This document shows positions 39,548 through 47,292 of a stretch of 64,000 nt of DNA, piece after piece. The stretch covers positions 1-64,000 of the forward strand of contig CAJUAK010000002.1 in the NCBI GenBank assembly GCA_910584385.1, written 5' to 3'. Made by a program: the position numbers and the translations under genes. Position 1 is the stretch's first letter; each line of letters starts with the position of its first letter. Source of the DNA: an uncultured Alphaproteobacteria bacterium (GTDB taxonomy: Bacteria; Pseudomonadota; Alphaproteobacteria; RF32; CAG-239). The notes beneath the pieces are model-generated. The model did no database searches. It had not been told where the DNA came from and worked only from the letters and a program-made list of their open reading frames with translations.

Positions 39548-40909
39548 CTACAAATCCTTGAGAAGCTGCCGGCTGAAATCAGGCAGAGAATTGTCTCTTG
39601 CACCCATGATGACGATGCGGTCGCCCGGTTTTGCCGTTTGCAGGATGTAGTCGCGTACACGGTCTTTGGTTTCTAAAAACAACGCATTAACGCCGTTATT
39701 GACGGCATATTGCACTAAGTCGGAACCGGAAATGTCGCTGTCTTTTACCGGGTCTCTCATATAAATTTCCGGCATGAGCAGGATATCGTCTTTTTGAAGA
39801 ACTTTTCCAAAAACAACCCCGTCTTCTTCTCCGGTGGTGCGGGCAGAAAACGGCTTGTGGGACTGGTACATGACAATCAGGCGCCCGTCATATTCGCGCA
39901 AAGCGGAAAGCGAAGCTTCTATCTTGCTGGCATTATGGGCGAAATCGTCAAAGATGCTGATGTTGTTTTTTGTTCCGGCAAGTTCCAGGCGGCGTTTAAT
40001 GCCGGTGAAGCCTTCCAAAGCTTTCGCAGCTTCAAATTTGCTGATGCCTAAAAGCGAGCAGGCGGCTATGGCAGCTAATGCATTTGAAACATTAAATTTG
40101 CCGATGAGCTGCAATTTGAATGTTTGCCCGTCTAAGGTATATTCCACGCCGTTGGTAATGGTTTTTATGTCTGTGGCATATAAATCGGCGTCTGCGTTTT
40201 TAATGGAAAAGCTCAGTGTCTTTTGCGAAGATTTTATCTTTGCGGCATTCGGGCAGTCGGCATTAAGAACCAGACCATAACGCGTGTGGTCGGCAAAGGC
40301 CTGAAAATATTCCATCAATGTCTCTATCGGTTCATGATCGTGGGAGATATTGTTGATGATGGATATATAAGGCTTGTAAGAACGGATGGAACCGTCGCTT
40401 TCATCAGCTTCAATAACGCAGATATCCCCTTTGTTATAAATGATATTGGGGATTCCCGGATTGTTTTCATAATTGCGCAGGAAACCGCCATTAATCATGC
40501 AGGGCTGCTTGCCCAAAGAATCTAAAATATAGCCGATCATTGCGGTGGTTGTGGTTTTGCCGGCTGTTCCGCCAACGGCAATATTATGCGGATATTGGTG
40601 AAATAATTCGGCAAGAAGTTCCGAGCGCTTTTTTATCGGAATGTTTTTTTCCAAAGCTGCTTTAATATCCGGGTTAGAAGGGTCAATCGCGCTGGAAACA
40701 TATAAGGTTTCAATATCGTCTGTAATGCCGCTGCCATTTTGGGGCACCAGTTTAATGCCGACAGACAAGAGAGCCTGCCTGTTTGCCGCATCGCGTCCTG
40801 CATCAAAACTGGCGTCTGAGCCATAAACATCATATCCCTGAAGTTTCAGAATTTGGGCCAAAGCACTCATGCCGTTTCCTGAAACGCCGCAAAAACATAC
40901 TTTTTTCAT
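39548..40909 (-). CDS. Mur ligase, probably murein peptide ligase (Mpl-like)
   Basis: This 453-residue ATP-dependent ligase has the three Mur domains: UDP-binding N-terminus (C-G-V-S-G-N-G-M-S-A-L, about 7-17), the ATP site G-G-T-A-G-K-T-T-T-T (about 113-122) and the central E-A-D-E-S-D-G-S. MurC has H where this protein has A in the P-loop (GTHGKT versus GGTAGKT). The neighbouring LdcA suggests Mpl, which attaches salvaged tripeptide to UDP-MurNAc, but MurC cannot be excluded from sequence alone. The ATG at 40909 is preferred over an upstream in-frame start because it aligns with the family N-terminus and has AAGGA upstream. Confidence 0.8.
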   Translation of the reverse strand: MKKVCFCGVSGNGMSALAQILKLQGYDVYGSDASFDAGRDAANRQALLSVGIKLVPQNGSGITDDIETLYVSSAIDPSNPDIKAALEKNIPIKKRSELLAELFHQYPHNIAVGGTAGKTTTTAMIGYILDSLGKQPCMINGGFLRNYENNPGIPNIIYNKGDICVIEADESDGSIRSYKPYISIINNISHDHEPIETLMEYFQAFADHTRYGLVLNADCPNAAKIKSSQKTLSFSIKNADADLYATDIKTITNGVEYTLDGQTFKLQLIGKFNVSNALAAIAACSLLGISKFEAAKALEGFTGIKRRLELAGTKNNISIFDDFAHNASKIEASLSALREYDGRLIVMYQSHKPFSARTTGEEDGVVFGKVLQKDDILLMPEIYMRDPVKDSDISGSDLVQYAVNNGVNALFLETKDRVRDYILQTAKPGDRIVIMGARDNSLPDFSRQLLKDL

Positions 40910-40937
40910 TATTATCTTTGTCCTTATTTTTCTTTTT

Positions 40938-41741
40938 TTATAATGCATCCAGGGTGGTTTTTTCCCGGTTGCGCAGTATTTTTAAATTTTTATAGTCAAT
41001 CACTATATAACTTTTTCCGCTGCCGTCAACATTTACGGATAAAGCAGCCCCAACTTCTTGATTGTTAAATGTGGCATAAAGCGTGGCTTCGCCTTTTTCA
41101 AGAGATTGAAGGAATCCGGGGGCGCCGAGCTCTTCTTCTTTTTTCTCCTGGTGGACTTTCCCTTGGGCATCGGTTACATCCACGTTATAAACCCTTGGCG
41201 TGAAGAATTGCTGCCCGTTTCCGTATTTGGCATTCAGAAGGTCGTAATAAATGCGGTATTGGCGCAGAACCCTTGTTGCCTGGTTGTCGTCATCCATCAA
41301 AACGCCATAGGCGATAATTCGCCATAATTCATTTTCTTCGCCAAAAGTAACGTTTACCGTGCGAAAATCTTTTAGCGGTTTGGGTAAATGCGTCGCGCGA
41401 AAAGAGTTTTTGTAATCTTTTTCTTCAACTTTGGCCAGAATAACCCCCATGTCTTTGGTGGCGTCTATGCTGGCTCCCCAGGAAAGTCCGAATGGCGCCG
41501 GAGATAACCTGGCCAATGCCTTTTTGGTTTGGATATGTTTGCTGGCTCGAACATTCGGGAAGTTTTTATTGACAGCAGAATCTGCCTTTTTATTTAAAAG
41601 TTCGCGGGCTTTGTCTTGTGCCTTGGCTGTTTTTTCTTCCAGTTGGATTTCATCGGAAACCAATATGTTTTTATAGATGTTTTCTTGTGCAAAAGCGGCT
41701 GTTGCAGCAATGAGGGCAAAAAACAGAAGATATTTGTGCAT
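40938..41741 (-). CDS. Exported hypothetical protein, 267 residues
   Basis: A signal peptide (residues 1-18, M-H-K-Y-L-L-F ... A-A-F-A before Q) sends this protein to the periplasm. The mature part begins with a charged helical stretch (about 25-65), then a domain with F-G-L-S-W-G-A-S. I do not recognise the family. The ATG at 41741 has AAGGA seven bases upstream and gives a proper signal peptide, so the longer frame from 41762 is rejected. It is 28 bases upstream of the Mpl-like gene on the same strand, a possible operon, and divergent from a TetR gene with a palindrome between them. Confidence 0.7.
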   Translation of the reverse strand: MHKYLLFFALIAATAAFAQENIYKNILVSDEIQLEEKTAKAQDKARELLNKKADSAVNKNFPNVRASKHIQTKKALARLSPAPFGLSWGASIDATKDMGVILAKVEEKDYKNSFRATHLPKPLKDFRTVNVTFGEENELWRIIAYGVLMDDDNQATRVLRQYRIYYDLLNAKYGNGQQFFTPRVYNVDVTDAQGKVHQEKKEEELGAPGFLQSLEKGEATLYATFNNQEVGAALSVNVDGSGKSYIVIDYKNLKILRNREKTTLDAL

Positions 41742-41770
41742 TTTTTTATCCTTAAACTCCAAGAAAGAAA

Positions 41771-41785
41771 TTGAACAGTGTTCAA
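41771..41785. promoter_or_regulatory. TetR-type operator palindrome
   Basis: TTGAACA-G-TGTTCAA is a perfect 7-1-7 palindrome in the 98-base divergent gap, 55 bases before the TetR start and 30 before the exported protein. A perfect TATAAT (41799-41804) lies 13 bases downstream on the plus strand, so a bound regulator would cover the -35 region. Confidence 0.7.
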
Positions 41786-41839
41786 ATTTATTTTATTCTA
41801 TAATATATTTGCAAATATTTTATTAAAAAGGCGGAGGAA

Positions 41840-42472
41840 ATGGCGGATATTGAAAAAGATTTGCGGCTGAAAATTTTTGTTCGGGAAAGCATTAGGCAAA
41901 ATCTTCTTAAAACAGGCCGCGCAATGGTTGAGGAAAAAGGGGCGGATTATCTGACCGCGCGCAAATTGTCCGAAACTTCCAATTGCTCTGTCGGCACGAT
42001 TTATAACCAATTTTCCAATATGGACAATTTTATTATGGCTCAAAATGTTTTGACGCTGGAAGCCTTATATGCGGATATGGAAAAAATTATTCCCGAGAAA
42101 AACGCCTATAATAACCTTAACCGTTATGTGGAGGCGATGGTCAATTTTATTTTGAATAACCGGAATCTTTGGCGGCTTTTGTTTGATTACCATTTGCGCT
42201 ATTCAGGGAATCTGCCTTTTGCTTATCGGCGCGTTTTGGAAAAAGTGGTGGTCAAATGCGGCCGCGAATTTGACAATGTTGTAAATTATCTTCAGCAAAC
42301 AGAAAAGAAATTATCTTGGCAGGTTTTGTGGAGCGCGTTGTTTTCGATGTCTTCGCTTTTGGTCAGTTCCGGATTTGAAAAATTAAGCCGCGTCAAACAA
42401 AAGACGGCGCTGTTGTTAATGCTGAATACGTATCTTGCCGGTTTGAATGCCTTAAAAAGGAAAAAGCTATGA
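41840..42472 (+). CDS. TetR-family transcriptional regulator
   Basis: This 210-residue protein has a TetR N-terminal domain: residues 18-64 with L-T-A-R-K-L-S-E-T-S-N-C-S-V-G-T-I-Y-N as helix-turn-helix. The C-terminal ligand domain (about 75-205) is not assignable. A perfect palindrome typical of this family's operators lies upstream, suggesting autoregulation and control of the divergent exported-protein/Mpl/LdcA genes. Its TGA overlaps the ATG of the HExxH membrane gene by 4 bases, so both are one operon. Confidence 0.88.
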   Translation: MADIEKDLRLKIFVRESIRQNLLKTGRAMVEEKGADYLTARKLSETSNCSVGTIYNQFSNMDNFIMAQNVLTLEALYADMEKIIPEKNAYNNLNRYVEAMVNFILNNRNLWRLLFDYHLRYSGNLPFAYRRVLEKVVVKCGREFDNVVNYLQQTEKKLSWQVLWSALFSMSSLLVSSGFEKLSRVKQKTALLLMLNTYLAGLNALKRKKL

Positions 42473-43020
42473 TTGATGAAATTTATTTTAAAATCGCTGC
42501 TTATCTAAGCAATCCGAATTTTTTGCGAAGCGTGTTTGATAACCGTTTTATCCTTATTTTGATGGTTGTATTTTTGGTGCGGCTTAAATACGCCACATAC
42601 AGCAGCATGTGGATGAGCGCGTTGGTAAATGTGCCGGGAACGGTTTTGCATGAGTTGATGCATTTTCTTGTCGGGCTGTTTTTGAATGCGCGCCCATGCA
42701 ATTTTACGATTTTTCCCAAAAGGGACGAATTGGGCAATTATGTTATGGGCAGCGTCGGTTTTCGCAATGTAACTTTTTACAACGCCATTCCATCTTCAAT
42801 GGCGCCGCTGCTCCTTCTGGTTTTGGGCTTTTATGCCAACCGCTATTTGCTGCCGCTGATGCCCGCCACTTTGTTGAATTATACCCTTTATGTTTTGGGG
42901 CAAACCATTTTGATTGAAAACGCCATCCCTTCCAGAGCCGATTTTAAGGTTGCCGGAATGTATTTGACGGGCGTTTTGCTTTATGGCTTTTTGTTTGTTG
43001 CCCTGCTGTTGTCTTTTTGA
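42469..43020 (+). CDS. HExxH membrane protein, putative metalloprotease
   Basis: This 183-residue protein has about four membrane helices and the zinc signature H61-E-L-M-H65 within L-H-E-L-M-H-F-L-V-G. F-G-x-x-V-M-G-S-V-G-like spacing follows, resembling small M50-type proteins. It has no other named domain. It is translationally coupled to the TetR gene (ATGA overlap), so its level should follow the regulator. Substrate unknown. Compare the longer M50B-like protein at 37985. Confidence 0.6.
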   Translation: MIDEIYFKIAAYLSNPNFLRSVFDNRFILILMVVFLVRLKYATYSSMWMSALVNVPGTVLHELMHFLVGLFLNARPCNFTIFPKRDELGNYVMGSVGFRNVTFYNAIPSSMAPLLLLVLGFYANRYLLPLMPATLLNYTLYVLGQTILIENAIPSRADFKVAGMYLTGVLLYGFLFVALLLSF

Positions 43021-44382
43021 TTATTTTTCAAGAACCGCGACAATATCCGAGGCAACCTTTTTGGCATCTCCGTAAAGCATAATTGTGTTCGGGGCGTAAA
43101 ACAAGGGATTGTCCACGCCGGAATATCCGGATGCCAGAGAGCGTTTTACAAAGAAAACGGTTTTGGCTTTTTCAACATCCAGTACGGGCATGCCATACAA
43201 GGGAGAAGAGGTGTCCGTACGCGCCAAGGGGTTGGTTACGTCATTTGCGCCGATAACAAAAGCGACATCGGCGGTTTCAAATTCCCGGTTGATTTCTTCC
43301 AATTCAAAAACATCTTCATAAGGGACGTTTGCTTCGGCAAGAAGCACGTTCATATGTCCGGGCATGCGCCCGGCCACGGGATGAATTGCAAATTTTACCT
43401 CAACGCCGTATTTGTCGTGAAGGTCATAGGCCATGGTTTTTAATATGTGCTGCGCTTGTGCGGCGGCCATCCCGTAACCGGGGACGATAATGACTTTATT
43501 GGCGTTTTCCATAATAAACGCTGCATCGGCCGGATCTCCTGTTTTGGCTGTTTTATCTGCCGAGCCTTGTGCGGATGATGCTTTTTCGTCATTGCCGAAT
43601 CCGCCGAGCATGACAGAAAACAGCGAACGGTTCATGGCTTTGCACATGATATAAGATAAAATCGCGCCTGATGCGCCGACAATCGATCCGACGATAATCA
43701 GCAATACATTATTTAATGAAAAACCAATGCCGACGGCAGCCCATCCGGAGTAGGAGTTCAGAACGGAAATGACAACAGGCATATCCGCTCCGCCGATTGG
43801 AAGAATCAGCAAAAAACCGAGCAGTATGCTTAAAGCGGCAAGCAGGTAAAACATCTGCGGGCTGCCGTTGAGCGAAAAAACAGCACAGGTGCAGATGACA
43901 GCAATTCCAAGAATTGCATTTAACATGTGCTGTAATGGAAATGTGATTGCCCGGGCGTTCATTATTCCCTGTAATTTTGCAAAAGCAATAAATGAACCGG
44001 AAAAAGCCAGGGCACCGATTAACAAGCCTGCGGCATTTTCAAAATATTGCGGAGAGCCGTCTAAAATTTCTGCAAGGGCAATTAATACGGCGGAAAGTCC
44101 GCCCAACCCGTTAAATGCCGCCACCATTTGCGGCAAGGCTGTCATGCGCACCTTTAATGCGCTCCAGATGCCAACCAATGCGCCCAGCGCAATGGCGCCA
44201 AGAATCCAGTAATATTCTTTTACGACATCAGAATACAGTGTAACGGCAATTGCCAAAAGCATGCCTGCCATGCCAAGGATGTTTCCCCGCCGGGCCGTTT
44301 CAGGAGAAGACAGCCCCCTGATGGAAATGATGAATAAAATGCTGGCAGCAATATATGCACAAGAAAGGAAAGGCGCGGACAT
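43021..44382 (-). CDS. pntB: NAD(P) transhydrogenase beta subunit
   Basis: This 453-residue subunit holds about nine membrane helices (1-260) for proton passage and the NADP-binding domain III (about 280-453), with V-P-G-Y-G-M-A-A-A-Q and the G-A-N-D-V-T-N-P segment. It couples proton entry to NADPH formation from NADH. The stop of pntAB and its start touch at 44382, so pntAA-pntAB-pntB form one operon in the three-gene alphaproteobacterial arrangement. The sign A-G-R-M-P-G-H-M is present. Confidence 0.97.
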   Translation of the reverse strand: MSAPFLSCAYIAASILFIISIRGLSSPETARRGNILGMAGMLLAIAVTLYSDVVKEYYWILGAIALGALVGIWSALKVRMTALPQMVAAFNGLGGLSAVLIALAEILDGSPQYFENAAGLLIGALAFSGSFIAFAKLQGIMNARAITFPLQHMLNAILGIAVICTCAVFSLNGSPQMFYLLAALSILLGFLLILPIGGADMPVVISVLNSYSGWAAVGIGFSLNNVLLIIVGSIVGASGAILSYIMCKAMNRSLFSVMLGGFGNDEKASSAQGSADKTAKTGDPADAAFIMENANKVIIVPGYGMAAAQAQHILKTMAYDLHDKYGVEVKFAIHPVAGRMPGHMNVLLAEANVPYEDVFELEEINREFETADVAFVIGANDVTNPLARTDTSSPLYGMPVLDVEKAKTVFFVKRSLASGYSGVDNPLFYAPNTIMLYGDAKKVASDIVAVLEK

Positions 44383-44669
44383 TATTTTTTCTCCTTCTTT
44401 TTAAACATTAAAAGCATGCGTTGCGATACTGCAAATCCGCCGAAGATATTGACCGCCGCCAGAAACACGGCTGCCAGCCCTAAAATTTTGGGCAGGTCCA
44501 TCTCCTGTTCTCCGGCGGTAATCAGCGCACCGATAATTACAATGCCGGAAATGGCGTTTGAAACGCTCATTAACGGCGAATGCAATGCCGGCGTAACGCC
44601 CCAGACGACAAAATATCCCACAAAGCATGCCAGCATAAAAATTGTAAGCAGCGTCCATATATCCATCAT
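44382..44669 (-). CDS. pntAB: NAD(P) transhydrogenase alpha-2 subunit
   Basis: This 95-residue subunit carries three to four membrane helices that complete the proton channel with PntB. The ATG at 44669 overlaps the pntAA stop as ATGA with GGAGA upstream; a longer frame from 44690 lies within pntAA and is rejected. In E. coli this part is fused to PntA. W-G-V-T-P-A-L-H-S-P-L-M-S-V-S-N-A-I is the conserved segment. Confidence 0.95.
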   Translation of the reverse strand: MMDIWTLLTIFMLACFVGYFVVWGVTPALHSPLMSVSNAISGIVIIGALITAGEQEMDLPKILGLAAVFLAAVNIFGGFAVSQRMLLMFKKKEKK

Positions 44670-45697
44670 CTTGGTTCTCCATTTATACAAATGCAGGTTT
44701 TATTAATCAGCTCGTCGTCAAAATTGAGGTTGAGCTTTTTGTCTTGAAAAGAATAAATCAGGGAAAGGAATTTCAAAATATTTTTAGCGAATAACGGGCT
44801 GGCAGAGTTAGGAATTTCGGAGGCAAGGTTGGAATTGCCGCAGATTAAGCGCCCGTCTATGTTAAGGGTTTCGCCTTCTTTTGAACCTTCGATGTTTCCG
44901 TCGAATGCCGCCGCCATATCGACAAGGACGGCGCCTTCGGGCATGGAAAGAATTTGATCTTTGCTTATAAGCCTTGGCGCTGTGCCGTTTGGCGCCAGAG
45001 CCGTTGTAATCGCGGCGTTGCAGGAGGCTAAAGTCTTAGGGGCATCTTCCGCAGAGACAAATTTTGCACCAAGAGAAGCAATTTGTCCGGCTGTTTCCGG
45101 CCGCACGTCTGTGGCAAAAACCTGTGCTCCCATGCGGTGTGCTGTTGCAATGGCCTGCAGCCCGGCTACGCCTGCGCCAAAAACCATGACTTTTGCCGGT
45201 GTTACAGTGCCGGCGGCGGTCATCATGAGCGGAACGGCTTTTTTCAGCAGGTAAAATGCGTTTATGACTGCTTTGTAACCGGCAAGATTGCTCTGGGAAG
45301 ACAAAATATCCATGCTTTGCGCGCGGGAAATGCGCGGCAGCAGGTCTAAGGCAAAGGCGGTGGTGCCGGCTTTTGCGGCGATACTTTTGTTTTCGGGAAA
45401 TGCCAATGCTTGAAAATTTGCAATGATAACTTGTCCGGCGCGGAGGAGTTTGGCTTCTTCTTTGAGCGGCGCCCATATTTTGCAGAGAATGTCAGCTTGT
45501 TTGCAGACGTCTGCAGCAGATTTTAATATCTGCGCGCCGGCGTTTTGATAGCTTTCGTCTGAGAATCCGGAAGCTTTTCCTGCATTGGTTTCAACAACCG
45601 TTTCAATATCATATTTTGAAATCTTTTCTATAATATCCGGCGTGAGCGCCACGCGGTTTTCGTTTTTGCGGCGTTCCTGAATTATGCCTATTTTCAT
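44666..45697 (-). CDS. pntAA: NAD(P) transhydrogenase alpha-1 subunit
   Basis: This 343-residue NAD-binding subunit (domain I) of the proton-translocating transhydrogenase has the AlaDH/PNT N-terminus (E-R-R-x-N-E-N-R-V-A-L-T-P) and the dinucleotide fold V-F-G-A-G-V-A-G-L-Q. The ATG at 45697 is preferred over the preceding TTG at 45700 on spacing from AAGGGG. It is first of pntAA-AB-B. It is separated from its membrane partners, as in Rhodospirillum. Confidence 0.95.
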   Translation of the reverse strand: MKIGIIQERRKNENRVALTPDIIEKISKYDIETVVETNAGKASGFSDESYQNAGAQILKSAADVCKQADILCKIWAPLKEEAKLLRAGQVIIANFQALAFPENKSIAAKAGTTAFALDLLPRISRAQSMDILSSQSNLAGYKAVINAFYLLKKAVPLMMTAAGTVTPAKVMVFGAGVAGLQAIATAHRMGAQVFATDVRPETAGQIASLGAKFVSAEDAPKTLASCNAAITTALAPNGTAPRLISKDQILSMPEGAVLVDMAAAFDGNIEGSKEGETLNIDGRLICGNSNLASEIPNSASPLFAKNILKFLSLIYSFQDKKLNLNFDDELINKTCICINGEPR

Positions 45698-45778
45698 CAA
45701 CAGCCCCTTTTTTAAGAATATAAAAACTAATTTGAATATAATATGGCTTCACGAACTTAACAATGGAAAATTTTTAAA

Positions 45779-46321
45779 ATGTCTGAATTGTTCAATTTGT
45801 TTTCTTTATTTTTTAAAATAGGGCTTTTTACCTTTGGCGGCGGCTATGCCATGCTGCCTTTGCTTCAGGATGAAATTGTAAAAAAAAGGGCTTGGGCGAC
45901 GGATGAGGAAATGTTGGATTATTATTCTATCGGGCAATGTACGCCGGGAATTATCGCCATAAATGTTTCTACCTTTATCGGCTGCAAGCGGAAAGGCGTT
46001 ATCGGCGGGATTGTGGCGACGTTGGGCATGGTTGCGCCATCGCTGATTATCATTATGATGGTTGCCGCTTTTTTAAAGAAATATATGGATAATATTTATC
46101 TGGTGCAGGCATTTGAGGGAATAAGGATTGCCGTTACGGCTTTGATGGCCGATATTTTATGGAATCTGTTTCCTAAAAGCATAACAGGGCGGTTTGGATT
46201 TTTTATCTTTGTTTTGGGGCTGGCGATGCTTTTGTTCTTTCATCTTTCGGCGGTGTCCGTCGTTGCAGCGGCCGGTTTCTTGGGCTTTGTGCACGGATAT
46301 TTTCAGCGGAGGGCTAAATGA
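45779..46321 (+). CDS. Chromate transporter (ChrA), N-terminal type half
   Basis: This 180-residue membrane protein is one of a pair of short-chain CHR proteins. The CHR motif F-K-I-G-L-F-T-F-G-G-G-Y-A-M-L-P is at residues 12-27, followed by the Q-C-T-P-G-I-I-A-I-N segment. Long ChrA proteins have two such domains; here they are two genes overlapping by 4 bases, which presumably assemble as a heterodimer. Chromate efflux or uptake is inferred from the family, and the true substrate could differ. Confidence 0.88.
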   Translation: MSELFNLFSLFFKIGLFTFGGGYAMLPLLQDEIVKKRAWATDEEMLDYYSIGQCTPGIIAINVSTFIGCKRKGVIGGIVATLGMVAPSLIIIMMVAAFLKKYMDNIYLVQAFEGIRIAVTALMADILWNLFPKSITGRFGFFIFVLGLAMLLFFHLSAVSVVAAAGFLGFVHGYFQRRAK

Positions 46322-46836
46322 TATATGCCACTTTAGCGGTTGAGTTTTTTAAAATCGGCTTGTTTGCAATTGGCGGCGGCCTGGTTACTGTTCCTTTTTT
46401 GTTTGACTTGGCCGGGAAATATGGTTGGTTCAGCGTCTCTGATTTGGCGGATATGATTGCCGTTTCAGAATCAACTCCCGGGCCTTTGGGCGTGAATATG
46501 GCGACTTATGTCGGCTATGATGTGGCGGGAATCGGCGGCGGCATTGCGGCAACGCTTGGGCTGGTTATGCCGTCGATCATTATCATTATTTTATTGTCAC
46601 GGTTTCTCAAAAAATTCAGCTGCGATTTGCGCGTGCAAGATGTCTTGCGTGGAATCCGCCCTGCTGTTTTGGCTTTGATTTTAACCGCAGGATTGGAAGT
46701 CGGAAAAATGGCCGTCGGCAATTGGAAACAAGCCGGAATTTTTGTTGTTTTTTTTGCGGCAATCCATTATTGGAAAAAAAGCCCGATTTTATATATTGTT
46801 TCTGCGGCGGTTTTGGGCGTTGCGCTAAAGCTTTAG
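46318..46836 (+). CDS. Chromate transporter (ChrA), C-terminal type half
   Basis: This 172-residue partner of the preceding gene carries the second CHR domain: F-K-I-G-L-F-A-I-G-G-G-L-V-T-V-P at residues 9-24 and E-S-T-P-G-P-L-G-V-N. About six membrane helices. It overlaps the first half by 4 bases (ATGA) and ends at a bidirectional terminator shared with gapR. Confidence 0.88.
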   Translation: MIYATLAVEFFKIGLFAIGGGLVTVPFLFDLAGKYGWFSVSDLADMIAVSESTPGPLGVNMATYVGYDVAGIGGGIAATLGLVMPSIIIIILLSRFLKKFSCDLRVQDVLRGIRPAVLALILTAGLEVGKMAVGNWKQAGIFVVFFAAIHYWKKSPILYIVSAAVLGVALKL

Positions 46837-46841
46837 AGAAT

Positions 46842-46873
46842 AAAAAAAACACCGGAAATTCCGGTGTTTTTTT
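46842..46873. terminator. Bidirectional terminator, chr pair / gapR
   Basis: AACACCGGAA / TTCCGGTGTT (46848-46857 with 46859-46868), flanked by A and T runs, between convergent genes. Confidence 0.94.
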
Positions 46874-46887
46874 GAGAATGTTTTTGC

Positions 46888-47151
46888 TTAAATATCCAAA
46901 GCTTTTTTGTAGGTGTCCAACAGGAATTCCTGTTCGTCCCTGTCGGCGGCGTTCATTTTGCGCAGCTTGATAACCGCGCGCATGATTTTGACATCAAAAC
47001 CGGCGCCTTTGGCTTCGGCAAAAATGTCCCGGATATCTGAAGAAATAGCTTTCTTTTCTTCTTCCAAGCGTTCAATTCTTTCGATGAGGCTTCTCAGGCG
47101 GTCTGCGGCAATCCCGCCGACATCCGTTGATTTATTTTCTTCTTCGCTCAT
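46888..47151 (-). CDS. gapR: GapR-family nucleoid protein (DUF2312)
   Basis: This 87-residue protein matches DUF2312/GapR: R-S-L-I-E-R-I-E-R-L-E-E-E-K-K, then E-A-K-G-A-G-F-D-V-K-I-M-R and a C-terminal L-L-D-T-Y-K-K-A-L. In Caulobacter GapR forms a clamp on overtwisted DNA ahead of polymerases and supports gyrase and topoisomerase IV. The family is essentially restricted to Alphaproteobacteria, which supports the assignment of the window. It stands alone, convergent with the chromate pair and divergent from pyk. Confidence 0.93.
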   Translation of the reverse strand: MSEEENKSTDVGGIAADRLRSLIERIERLEEEKKAISSDIRDIFAEAKGAGFDVKIMRAVIKLRKMNAADRDEQEFLLDTYKKALDI

Positions 47152-47292
47152 TTTTGACTCCTTTTTTCGTATGTTTGCAATACTCTAACAAAGCTTGATT
47201 TTTTTTACAAGACGAAATTTAAATAATAGCTTTTTAACTTATTTATGCTTATATAAGAAACAATGTTATGATGTTCAATTTGGAGGAATAAA

